Assembly: GCF_027580225.2 (NCBI RefSeq)
Contig: NC_073356.2
Span: 434,001 to 498,000, forward strand
Direction: 5' to 3'
Origin: Misgurnus anguillicaudatus
Taxonomy: Eukaryota > Chordata > Actinopteri > Cypriniformes > Cobitidae
DNA: 64,000 nucleotides
A model generated the notes under the pieces. That model was given only the letters and a program-made list of their open reading frames with translations. It was not told the DNA's origin and did no database searches. Shown piece after piece: positions 1 through 10,424 of the stretch. Every line of letters begins with the position of its first letter. The stretch's first letter is position 1. A program made the translations under genes and the position numbers.

Positions 1-439
1 GTATGTGAAGTTTTAGCCAGGGCTTTGAACCAGATTTTTTCCCAGTTGGTTAGTTCTGAACAGAAACAGTATTTTAACGTTTCCGGTTTTTGGTTCAACC
101 CTAAATTTGACGTTCCTGAATTTCCTAAAAATTTTTCCGAACCGGTTCATAACGTTCCATGTCAGCTGTGGGACATACAAATAAATAGGCTGATCATTAG
201 GACATTAAACTTAAATTATTAGTCTACATAATTTTCCTTAAGTCTCTATCTTGTCATCAAACATTAAAAAAGGCTACATTATGTAAGCGGCATAAATGTA
301 ATTCCTACATTTGTTGAGTGCAGTTAAACACGCACACACAAACAGACGGAGGACGAATTCCAAACGGCACTTCGGGAAGAAGATGCAGCATAAACAGTTG
401 CTCCACATTGTCACACAAAGTCTCGGAGTCAATAGCAAG
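1..439. other. Unassigned sequence at left edge
   Basis: No gene or element is recognised. The first 220 bp hold a frame open from the window edge whose product matches no family I know. The stretch is rich in short GAACC/GGTTC words (for example near 28, 102 and 140), a composition seen in some fish DNA transposons, but no termini are visible. Confidence 0.3.
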
Positions 440-443
440 TTAA

Positions 444-719
444 AGCAACACTGTGTACTTTTTTTACCTTTAAATAATGTCTCTAAAATTATTTCAGTGA
501 TAGAACAACTTTTAACTGGACAAATTGTACTGTTGCTGCAACCTGAGCAGCCTCCTAGCTGCTACAAGCACACTCTGAAAGTGGCGGTGAAGGGTAGAGC
601 ACACAGCCCCGCCCCTCCCCCTGCCTGCAGAAGAGTGTCTGATACCAGGCACTGTTGCACTTTTCAACCACATGGGGGAGCTGTAAGTGATTTTTACATG
701 GAAACTACATAGTGTTGCT
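444..719. mobile_element. TTAA-flanked MITE (276 bp)
   Basis: The terminal inverted repeats read AGCAACACTGTGTACTTT at the left and AGCAACACTATGTAGTTT at the right (reverse complement). TTAA lies on both sides, at 440-443 and 720-723. TTAA duplication is typical of the piggyBac and Kolobok superfamilies; the sequence alone does not separate them. There is no transposase, so it is non-autonomous. Confidence 0.7.
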
Positions 720-723
720 TTAA

Positions 724-2435
724 CAATGTTTATTTAGAAAATGGAATAGATAGTGTAGAGCAAAAGTCAATGTTCAAGAGACCACACATGACGATCACCC
801 TCGACTCACTCTGAGTGTAATCACTACTGCCGGTATGAAGCACACACGACAGTAGGAGAGAGTGAGCCGGTACTGCAGATAAATAGTCCAGTTCTGATCT
901 CGAAGAGAGAGCCACCCACGCTCACAGCCGATGACAACCAGCGCAATCACCACACGCAACAGACGGTATGAATCACATTCGACTGAAGGTGGGTGAAAGG
1001 CGGAGATGGAAGATGTTAAATCCAAAATGTGCAGAGACTGGAGATAATCCACTGCGGATGCAGATGTAGCCGATGCAACCCGGAAGTAGCTGGTGTACTG
1101 CCTAATAACGAAGCGAACCAGCTGTTCCGAGAAACAAACAAAGTTCAAGTTCATATAATCCACAATGTTCAACAACCTGGAGATCCACTACTGGTGAAGG
1201 TGATTGCCGATGAAACCCAGAAGCAGCTGGTGTACCGCCTAACAACGAAGCGAACCAGCTGTACCGAGAAACAGTCAGGGTTCAATAGAGTTCACAAATC
1301 CACAGGCGAGTAAACTCCGGACGAAGATGAGCCTCTGGATGCCGAAACCCAAACCTGGGGTAAACAAGAGAGAAAGCACAGAAACTTCCGACATGACAAG
1401 GCAAGGCAGCCAGACTGTGACTGAAACAATGAGCGCGCAACGAGAGACAAGACGGCGTCAGTGGCGGATGCAGAACGTGACATATGGGTGGGCATGGATT
1501 AAGTCCGGGTGGGCCTGAATCTATTTTGAATAAGAAACTATAACAAGTCTATAAAATTCGTCAAAACTTCAGAACACTAATTTAAACAGCATACACACAC
1601 ACCCGAACTGCACGTCACATTTTTGACATTATTGATACTTTAAATTGTAATGCAACGTGACATTTATTAAGCCTTTTTGGTAAAAAAAATATTGGGCTCT
1701 CATAGCCTACAAAAAAGAACCTGCACACAGTGACAGGAAATATAAATGAACCCAAAAAAACCTTATACTTTTTTAAATAACCTATTAAAGTGTTTAAATA
1801 AATACGGCTACTAAATGCTTAAAATGAAGCTTCTAACATCTTATTCTCTTCATGCAAATCACTAAAAATATATTTTCGTTCTCACATATTTAAGTTAACT
1901 TACTAAATAAAGAAAGAAAAAGGGAATTGCTAGAATAATGTTAGACTCTGGGGTTAAACGAAATGACAAATAAATCATCTTTTTTGTCCACTTTTGACTG
2001 CTTCTCTTCAGATTACTGAGGGGATGGTCTGTGGACGAGTCCCTCTCCTGTCATTTAAACATGAGCGGGAGTAATGATGGGTTTAAATGGACGCAAACTA
2101 ATATTATGTCAGAGTCCACTGCTTGTGTTGCAAGTAAACATGCTGCAAAATGTTTTGTCCGTGTATATGTTAGAGCTTTCTCTGATATTTCAGCGCAATT
2201 CCTAAAATAAGATTGCGCAACTTTAAAAACGCTTGTAAAATGAAACTAATGAAAAACGTGCAGATCGCTTTAGTTTTTTAATGAAAGGCTTAAAATAGCC
2301 TGTTACCCCGTGTGTTCATGGTAGAGGTCATTTGTGGTCGACAAAATGTGCCGTTTGTGGGTTTGTCCTTTTAAATGCAAAAAAGTTGATCTCTGCACTA
2401 AATGGCAGTGCCATGGTTGGATAGTGCAGATTATG
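724..2435. other. Unassigned stretch with one local tandem duplication
   Basis: No coding gene is recognised. At 1066-1310 a block of roughly 100-135 bp is repeated twice; both copies contain AACGAAGCGAACCAGCTGT followed by CCGAGAAACA. At 1459 the words CAGTGGCGGATGCAGAA resemble a hAT end, but no partner terminus was found. From about 1520 to 2430 the DNA is AT-rich with nothing identifiable. Confidence 0.35.
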
Positions 2436-2650
2436 TCACAGTTAACCCGGAAGAAATTGCAGCGCATCATTAACAGAGCATCTAAAGTCATTGGCTCACC
2501 TCTACCATCCCTTGAATCACTCTACCACAAACGGATAACACTCACCCGGCACACAACGCTTTTCAGCTATTGCCCTCAGGAAGGCGCTATAGGGTCACAG
2601 CTTCCAGAACAACTCGATTTAAAAACCGTTTCATCCCAACAGCAATGATA
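2436..2650 (+). pseudogene. LINE reverse transcriptase C-terminal fragment
   Basis: The translation contains RKKLQRIINRASKVIGSPLP followed by SLESLYHKR. This matches the region after the reverse transcriptase core of fish non-LTR retrotransposons. A frameshift lies near 2565: the following residues (LLPSGRRYR, RTTRFKNRF) are in another frame. The copy is 5'-truncated, as expected for a LINE insertion, and is followed by AT-rich DNA that may be its 3' UTR. Clade assignment (Rex1/L2-like) is uncertain. Confidence 0.6.
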
Positions 2651-3042
2651 TTTTTCCTTGCATTGATGAAAAAGGAGTGTGTAAGCTATGTTTATGTTTG
2701 CTACATTTTGTATGTGAAAATCTGACTTTTTCCATGTTTAACATAAATCTGTGTGCTATGACGGATCACAGGCAAAGGACACTGTAAATTGTAGTTATTT
2801 TTCATTGCTTTTGCTTTGTACTGGAAGCCATGTTAACCTTGGCATTAAACGGCCACCATAGGAGTGTCACAGGTCGGAGCAGACCCAAGATAGCTAAAGG
2901 GTCACGCCCCTTCCTAGTTTCCTCCTCGAGGAGGTCCCAAAGCCACGCCAATGACCAGACACACGAGTAGAGAATTATAATTAAAACAAATCTTTATTAA
3001 ATTACTTAAAATCAGGGGGAGAGGGGAAAAGGGGCAATTTAA

Positions 3043-5282
3043 CCCCCTGGGGTCCAAAAACGCGGGGCCGCGTTTTTTCCTTATCATGGCAGAATCAACT
3101 TAAAATACTCCATCATTAATAATCATACACTTACGTGTTTGACATCATTTGAAACAGTAAAGGGTCTTCTTTAATATGTGTTCATTCACAATAACAACAG
3201 ATCTTTGTGTTTTTGTCAAATAAAGAAAATAAACAGGGTGTGCATCCAGACATTTCTGTCTCCGCCAGCTGTCTCTCAAAACACGTTACAAAAATCAATT
3301 GAAACTCCGCGAATACTCGTCACACAAGCATGATACACATTTCCAAAGAAAGCCTGAAATGTCTACTTTTAAACAAGCTAAATATAATCGAAAACAAATA
3401 TTGCCTGTTTATGTAATCTGCATTGAAGTAAAGAGAGTACAGTTTTTCCTGGCTGACTTCATTATCTTTAATTTGGTCACGCCCACAGCTGTTGACATGG
3501 TAATGAAGACACGAGCTGTTCAACCATAACAAGCAAAGCGTAAAGTTTGATCAGATTTAAAGACTTTACCGCATGTTTGGGAGATAAACTTTACACACAC
3601 GTGAGAAATATCTTCATTTATGTCTGGACATTGAGGAAGAGAAGCATTTATCTTTAACGTTACCTAAGAATAACAATGGAGAACGCACTGGAGCTGGATT
3701 AGAAGTAAGTAACGTTAACAGTTAATTTATACCATTTATATTTGCTATCATGTAACTTAATATGCTCATGGCTTGTGCAGTTTAGCCTACATACAGTAAC
3801 GTTAAGCAACCTTAGCAGACTGCACGCTTCGGATTGAAAAACTTTCGCATTGTTTACAAACGGACGTGATCTCACGTAATGGCGGATTTCACTGTTGCAT
3901 GCTGTAACAGTGTTAAACACAGTTATTCACTTATATCCTTCATGGAAACTTTCAGTAAGCCTGAACTGCTCTATCTTTTAAGTGTGTGCTGTAATATGAT
4001 TACATGTTTACATGCTTATTTACAAACAAATCCGCGTGACCTCCCGTAATGGCGGATATCTGTTACATGCTGTACAGTGTTAGACACAGTTATTATTCAC
4101 TTTCGTATCCTTCATGGCAACTTTGAGTAATGCTGCGCTGCGGGATTTGCTGTAAAATGATTCCATATTGTTTACATGCAAGGCTATTCCATACATTGCG
4201 CTTTACACACAACACCGTTTTTATGAGCGCTGCGTTACACGGAGACGCGAGCTCGCGCACATGGACGTGCCATATGCAATGTGTTTTTAAAGTTCATACG
4301 CGCTTACAGAAACACGTTTAAAACAGAAGCTAGACGATAAGGGGATGGGCATCTGAAAACAGTCATCTGAAAACAGCTTTTTATATTAATTGCTGCAGAT
4401 GTTTATCTGAGATTAAGTTTATGTACAAGATAGTATAATGTAACTTAGTATCAGTGACATTTACCCATCAGTTATATAAGATAGGGTATTTCTGTGGACA
4501 ATTTATGCTAACAGCTGTTTATAACTCTCTTAGAGGTCTGCATCTCTCTCATCAGTACAAAACTATGAAGTGGAAAAACACTTTTTGGACATAAAGTTAT
4601 ATGGTAACATGAGCCACATGAAGTTCACAGCTCTGTTGTGTATCAGTTTCTTAGTTTATACAAAGTTTTTGAATAAGGTTTGTTTCCAAATAAATTTAAA
4701 ATGTCCTACTAACCATCATTTCTATTTTGATTATATTGTTAACTTAATAAACCTCAAACAAACATGTATACATTTGTCCTCACATTCTTTACTGTAGTTC
4801 ATTCTCACATTCCTGCCTCATTATGCAGCTCATTATGCGAGCCTTTGTTTGCTAGCTGTCAATCAATCCTTCTCGAATACGGCCCCTCTAAACAAAAAGT
4901 GTCTTACATTTTCTAAATCAATACATTGTTTTATGTGAATAAGTAGGCATGATGATTGTCACATCATTTTAAAGAAAAAACTCTAGACTACTAGATTCTG
5001 TTTAGGAAAGTATTGTTAAAACATGTTTAGTATGGGTTTTGTGGACTTATATCAGTGACTTAAAAATTTTGCTTTTTTAAAAACCACGCATAAACATTTT
5101 TCTCTCAAAAATACAAACATGTACATACATGTAGCTCATATAATATTTTAGCCCAGTTTGTGCTGAACGCAGTGGTATGAGACACTTGCCATTATTATGT
5201 TTTAAAGCAACTGAAAAAAGACCAAATGTAAGAGCATGTCAGAACCTCTGAGAGTGTCCCAAAATGGTCAGACCCCAGAGGG
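3043..5282. mobile_element. piggyBac-like element, non-autonomous (2.24 kb)
   Basis: The termini are CCCCCTGGGGTC and, reverse complemented, CCCTCTGGGGTC, with TTAA on both sides (3039-3042 and 5283-5286). The homologous uninterrupted site is present at 34,000 (TTGTTTTAAATTGCC), which shows a clean insertion into one TTAA. There is no transposase ORF. Internally, about 150 bp around 3860-4010 is duplicated at 4025-4160; both copies contain GTAATGGCGGAT. A second copy of the family lies at 53.6-56.3 kb in the opposite orientation. Confidence 0.8.
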
Positions 5283-5529
5283 TTAAAACAATGTTTCGTT
5301 GTGCCTCCAGGCGGGGGTCCACGGGACAGGGGGTCAAGGTCCTTGGACTTTTCTCACTTGCACCCGTGGCGCGCTCCTCTTCTCCTGGAGGCAATCACAA
5401 GAAAAGGTAGTTACTGCACTGTCGACAAGACTCACCCAGTGCCAGGGGTATTCCAACGGCTGATGTTGATGAAATGTCTAATCCTCTTCTCTCCCTCTCC
5501 TTAGGCCCTCGGTGGAGGCGAGTAATATG

Positions 5530-6720
5530 CCAGTAAGGACACTTCTTCCTTCTTTCGGTTGGTACCCAAGACTGAGAACTTTCTTCCTTCCAGGTCCGTG
5601 CTATAAGCAGAGGTAAGTGCTACGCAATACTGGAACTTTCCTCCCTCCTAGTTTCGTGCTGTAAACACAGGTAAGGGTTACACAATACTGGGACTTTCCT
5701 TCCTCCTAGGTTCGTGCTGTAAACCAGGTAAGGGTTACACAATACTGGGACTTTCCTTCCTCCTAGGTTCGTGCTGTAAGCAAAGGTAAGGGTTACACAA
5801 TACTGGGACTTTCCTTCTTTCTAGGTTCGTGTTGTAAGCAAGGGTAAGTGGTACACAACGCTGGGACTTTTCTTCTTTCTAGGCTCGTGCTGTAAGCAAA
5901 GGTAAGGATTTCACAATACTGGGACTTTTCTTCTTTCTCGGTTCGTGCTGTAAGCAAAGGTAAGTGGTACACAATGCTGGGACTTTTCTTCCTGCTAGGT
6001 TCGTGCTGGAAGCAAAGGTAAGGATTACACGATACTGGGACTTTTCTTCCTTCTAGATTCGTGCTGGAAGCAAAGGTAAGGATTTCACAATACTGGGACT
6101 TTTCTTCTTTCTCGGTTCGTGCTGTAAGCAAAGGTAAGTGGTACACAATGCTGGGACTTTTCTTCCTGCTAGGTTCATGCTGGAAGCAAAGGTAAGGATT
6201 ACACGATACTGGGACTTTTCTTCCTTCTAGATTCGTGCTGGAAGCAAAGGTAAGGATTTCACAATACTGGGACTTTTCTTCTTTCTCGGTTCGTGCTGTA
6301 AGCAAAGGTAAGGGTTACACAATGCTGGGACTTTTCTTCCTGCTAGGTTCGTGCTGTAAGCAAAGGTAAGGGTTACACAATACTGGGACTTTTCTTCTTC
6401 TAGGTTTGTGCTGTAAGCAAAGGTAAGTGGTACACAATGCTGGGACTTTTCTTCCTTCTAGGTTCGTGCTGTAAGCAAAGGTAAGGGTTACACAATACTG
6501 GGACTTTTCTTCCTTCTAGATTCGTACTGTAAGCAAAGGTAAGGGTTACACAATACTGGGACTTTTCTTCCTTCTAGATTCGTACTGTAAGCAAAGGTAA
6601 GGGTTACACAATACTGGGACTTTTCTTCTTCTAGATTTGTGCTGTAAGCAAAGGTAAGGGTTACACAATACTGGGACTTTTCTTCTTTCTAGGCTCGTGC
6701 TATAAGCAAAGGTAGCAGTG
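5530..6720 (+). repeat. 58-bp minisatellite, about 20 units, with splice-signal-like content
   Basis: Units recur every 58 bp (for example CTAGG starts near 5821, 5879, 5995 and 6053). On the plus strand each reads as a pyrimidine tract ending TTCTAG, then about 19-20 nt (GTTCGTGCTGTAAGCAAAG), then GTAAGGG or GTAAGTG. That is the arrangement acceptor, micro-exon, donor. Because 58 is not a multiple of three, a long minus-strand frame (5793-6305) runs through the units with a 58-residue, three-unit period. That frame is a product of the repeat, not a gene. Confidence 0.85.
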
Positions 6721-7449
6721 GACTGAGCATCGAGGAGACCTACACGATGTACTTCGACTCACGGCCTCCAAGGGTAAGGGGGACAGGACGTGGAGAACAA
6801 TAGCGTCCCTGGATCCTCCTTCACTCACGGCGTCAAAGACGCAGGACCGGGCGAACCTTTGGAGAGGCTCCACACAGAGGTAGTTATTTCTCACAGCCGT
6901 CAGCCCAACGACCCTTCAGCACGACAGATAGTAAATTGGTCTACTCACTTTGATCGTCCAGATGCTTCACCACTGCCCATTTACTCGTCGAGGAAGAAAA
7001 CTTTGTTGCTGCACATCCAACTTGCACACTTCTTCAACCCACACTCCACAGACCCCAACGGCCTGAACCTTCTCACGATTCCTCGGGTCTCGACAATGGC
7101 TTCTGTCAACAGGGACACAGCACGGCACTGCAAGCGATTAAGTGTACACACACAAATGAAGACAGGGACTCACCCACGGCACTACACACACACTTCGTGA
7201 ATTATGGACGAAGCCAGACTCGACCCGGGCCGCCATATGGGTGGTTGGATGGTCTTTTGTGGTGGGGGGTGAAGTAGATAGGGGAGGGACACAGGACCCC
7301 CTCGTGGTGATTCTGATGCTCCCCGGCTCACCCACGCTTCCTCCTCTCCAGTGGGGCCACAGCACTACAGATCAACTCTCACACAAGGCCAGGTAATACT
7401 TTGCATTTACCAGCACAATACAATTCAATTCAATTTTATTTATATAGCG

Positions 7450-8661
7450 CAGGGCTAGTCAACTGGCGGCCCGCGGGCCAAGTGCAGCCCGCCAATCATC
7501 TTAATCCGGCCCGCCGGTCACCTTTGGCCATTTCTCAATCGGAAGGCTGCAGCCTCCGGAGGTCGCATATGCAGACTGCATTCGTCATCAAGTTTAAGTT
7601 AAATGAGCATTACATTCACAAATCATAAGCATATTACAACTATTTACGATTAACTAAGAATAATAGTCAACTTTATAATTGTTAAAATTCTGAAATTAGA
7701 CTTAATGACGTATGCAGCCTGGAAATGCGACCTCTGGAGGCTGCAGCCTTATTGAGAACGACCATAGTCTGATTTAAATTCAGCGTGGTTACTTTTACCT
7801 TTACACTGTACAAGACAACACAGAAAGGGGCTGTGTGGGGTGCCAACCATCTGCGGATGCGTAATTATCTGATCCAATTCGAGCTTTGGATGCATTCAAT
7901 AAAATAAACTTATGCCACTACACCGCATGTGACGCGGCGACCGGATGTGATGTATTTCAGTGTGTTCCGATCAAAACTGTGTGCAAAGTTAAAATTATGA
8001 ATTATTAATTATTTTTAGTTTTACTTTATCAGTAACACTTGAATACTTTAATTACTGGTAAGTAAATTATTAACTATACATATATTCGTAGATTAAAAGT
8101 TCTCTCCCATGACAGATTTACGATTAAACTACAACTGACACTAGGGGGCGAACTCCCGTCAGTTATATATGTATGTAATGTACAATGGAAAGGCTGTTTA
8201 GCCTATATATCTTTAAAATATTAAAAAAGAAAACATGTAGTGCAATTTTAGTCATTAGGAGAAGACTGGCAATATGTTGTGAATACTTGACATGTAACAA
8301 TTAATGAAAGTTAAACAGTTATAAACAAAATATGTTTAGGAGTGTTGCTTTTACACTTTTACTATTAACATTTGGCTCTTACATGTTACACTGCAATTGT
8401 TTTTAAATATTAATAAAGAAAATATGAGTTTTCAGTAATTAAAAGGCTTTTAATTTCCCTTTTTTTTTTGAAAATGCATGTTTTAAATATGTTTTTTTCA
8501 AATATACTACAACAAAAGTAAGAAAAATGACAACAACACACACACATATATTGTAAAAGTAAAAAATATATCAAAAGTAAAAATAGGGGTAAAAGTTTGG
8601 CCCGCCTCATATTTACAATTTTAAAATCTGGCCCCCGAAGAAAAGTAGTTGAAGACCCCTG
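7450..8661. mobile_element. hAT element, non-autonomous (1212 bp)
   Basis: The left end is CAGGGCTAGTCAACTGGCGG and the right end, reverse complemented, is CAGGGGTCTTCAACTAC. The 8-bp target duplication ATATAGCG is perfect (7442-7449 and 8662-8669). The 8-bp duplication with CAGGG-type ends defines the hAT superfamily. No transposase frame is present. The insertion lies in the tail of the minus-strand LINE. Confidence 0.85.
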
Positions 8662-8949
8662 ATATAGCGCTTTTCACAATTTGTTAATTGTATCAAAGCA
8701 GTTTTACATAATAGATGCAGTGAAAAGCACAGAAAATTGACAGATAGCACAACATAATACATGATAGCACAAGCAGCTAAATTTGCTACGGCTTTAAATC
8801 AACATTATAAGCGAACATATTACTAATGTGACGTATAGAAGTTAAGCCCAAGAGGGCTGCCTCCCCGGGTTGAAAAACCCCCTAGGAGAAAAAAACCCCG
8901 GATTATTAGCCGGGGAAGTAAAAAAAAGTCCTAGGAGGAAAAAACCCTT

Positions 8950-8980
8950 GGGAGATATATATATATATATATTTATATAC
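8950..8980. repeat. (AT)n microsatellite
   Basis: A run of AT dinucleotides lies within the LINE 3' UTR. The equivalent point of the other copy (near 14,485) has a shorter AT run. Confidence 0.8.
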
Positions 8981-9227
8981 ATTGAAACGGATAAGGAGAT
9001 TAAGCGGATATTAAGCGGGTTCTGCCGGTGGTCATTGGTCAGGCATCGGCTGGACATCACGTTGAAGAACAGCCAGTAGATCAGAGGTGTGCCGACTTTC
9101 ACATTTACCGGAACTGGATCTGTTTGTCTCATTGTCCTCGGAATCGAGGATGAGACAGGGGGAGAGAAACAAAATCTTATTAGCGTAGGGGCGTTCACAT
9201 GAAAAGCAAGTGTCATACAGTGATGTG

Positions 9228-10358
9228 ACCAACATCACCCTGGACCCAGACGTTCGCAGGCGACTGAGGCGTACCACAACCAAACCCCCAACGCGATGCA
9301 GCTCCGCGGAGCGCGTTCGGGTAAACAAAGACGCCATCGCCCAGCATGAAAGCGGTAAGACTCCGCTTGTTATTGTAACATGTACTACTTGCTACATGTA
9401 TAGTTTAGCTTCTGCCGTTAGCATAGATGGGTTTACATGCACTAAGTGTATTGAAGTATTGAGATTAACTGAGAAGGTTGCTGAACTAGAATCGCGCATC
9501 CGAACGCTAGTTGAGGATAGCAAAACCGCTAACGTTACTGTTGTAAATACTGTATCGAGCGAAAAGACTAATGGCTCGGTTCCGACATCAGATGCTAATG
9601 TAAACATTACAAACAATGTATCGAGCGCACATAGTGTTCCGACATCAGATGCTAATGTAAACATTATAAATACTGTATCGAGCGCGCATAGTGTTTATCA
9701 TAATACACATGGCTCGGTTCCGACATCAGAGTCAAGTCGGCGGTCTAACTGGGTGACTGTCAGGCGGCATAGTCATATACGGCGTCCATCTAAGACCCAT
9801 AACGTTACGGTACTTTCTAACAGATTCGATCCCCTAAGGAATACACTAGCTGAAACACCTGTTAAAAGTGCCCTGGTCATTGGAGATTCTATACTCAGGA
9901 ACACTAACATTGAGGCACCAAACACCCTAGTCGACTGTATACCGGGAGCCAGAACGTCTGACATTAGATCCAAACTTAAAGTGCTGGCTAATGCTAAACG
10001 GAAGTTTTCTAAGATTGTTATTCACGCCGGAACAAATGACACCAGACTCCGACAGTCGGAAATCACCAAAGATAATATTAAGGAGATGTGTGAAATTGCA
10101 AAAACAATGTCAGACAATGTAATATGCTCTGGTCCCCTCCCCGCCTACCGGGGAGATGAAACACATAGTAGATTAGAGTCTCTAAATGGCTGGATGTCAA
10201 AGTGGTGCCCTCAGCATAATGTAGGGTTTATAGACAATTGGAAGCATTTCTGGGGTAGACCATTTCTCCTAACCCGAGATGGCCTTCATCCGACATCAGA
10301 AGGAAGTGCTATACTCACCAGAAATCTGATTAATATTCTTAATTCTGATATAGTATGA
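9228..10358 (+). CDS. LINE ORF1 protein with zinc-finger motif and SGNH esterase domain
   Basis: This is ORF1 of LINE copy A, about 376 residues from the element boundary. The true start is unclear: there is no in-frame ATG before 9396, and the frame runs in from the flank. Visible in order are a CxxC pair (TCTTC, then TCTKC about 20 residues on), a short coiled coil (LRLTEKVAELESRIRTL), a Ser/Asn-rich section with a repeated VPTSDANVNI unit, and an SGNH/GDSL-type hydrolase domain. That domain has GDSIL (nucleophile Ser), HAGTNDT and DGLHPT (catalytic Asp and His). ORF1 proteins with PHD-like and esterase domains are known for CR1/L2-clade LINEs, where they are thought to act in the RNP or at membranes. 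The frame shows no internal stop. Confidence 0.8.
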   Translation, partial: TNITLDPDVRRRLRRTTTKPPTRCSSAERVRVNKDAIAQHESGKTPLVIVTCTTCYMYSLASAVSIDGFTCTKCIEVLRLTEKVAELESRIRTLVEDSKTANVTVVNTVSSEKTNGSVPTSDANVNITNNVSSAHSVPTSDANVNIINTVSSAHSVYHNTHGSVPTSESSRRSNWVTVRRHSHIRRPSKTHNVTVLSNRFDPLRNTLAETPVKSALVIGDSILRNTNIEAPNTLVDCIPGARTSDIRSKLKVLANAKRKFSKIVIHAGTNDTRLRQSEITKDNIKEMCEIAKTMSDNVICSGPLPAYRGDETHSRLESLNGWMSKWCPQHNVGFIDNWKHFWGRPFLLTRDGLHPTSEGSAILTRNLINILNSDIV

Positions 10359-10424
10359 CTATCCAGGGCCCAGGTCAGGAAACAGACGGATCAGCTTAAC
10401 TGTCCGTCTGTTAGCTGGCATGAT

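Larger units (their letters stand above)
2865..7395 (-). mobile_element. LTR-element segment E1 (LTR/leader), minus strand
   Basis: Read on the minus strand, 7395-5287 and then 3042-2865 form one block homologous to plus-strand 32.5-34.1 kb (E2), where a gag fragment follows. Both contain the words for GGCCCCACTGGAGAG, an array of 58-bp units, a GCCTCCAGGAGAAG block, and a polyadenylation signal in TAATTTAATAAAGATTTG. E1 ends in GACCTGTGACA (minus), a plausible LTR terminus. It is split by the TTAA-flanked element at 3043-5282. The left end (near 7395) abuts a LINE tail. Family assignment to Ty3/gypsy rests on the gag fragment downstream of E2. Confidence 0.65.
7405..9226 (-). mobile_element. 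3' end of a minus-strand L2-type LINE (copy BC, distal part)
   Basis: Read on the minus strand from 9226, the sequence matches the 3' UTR of the plus-strand LINE at 14,230-14,850, including CCTACGCTAATAAGATTTTG, CCCGCTTAAT runs, CTCCTAGG palindromes, GTGAAAAGCGCTATAT and a tail of ATTGAATTG repeats at 7405-7440. It is interrupted by the hAT at 7450-8661. Its proximal part continues at 14,851-15,608 on the far side of the nested LINE. Confidence 0.75.

Noticed and set aside
2851..2960. Inverted CCTCGAGG word as a regulatory palindrome
   Set aside because: It is part of the E1 terminal sequence and short enough to be chance.
5530..6720. CRISPR array
   Set aside because: Contiguous 58-bp units with no distinct spacers; a minisatellite in an LTR element.
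6790..7200. 136-codon plus-strand ORF next to the 58-bp array
   Set aside because: It is antisense to the E1 leader and homologous to non-coding leader DNA in E2 (33,085-33,444).
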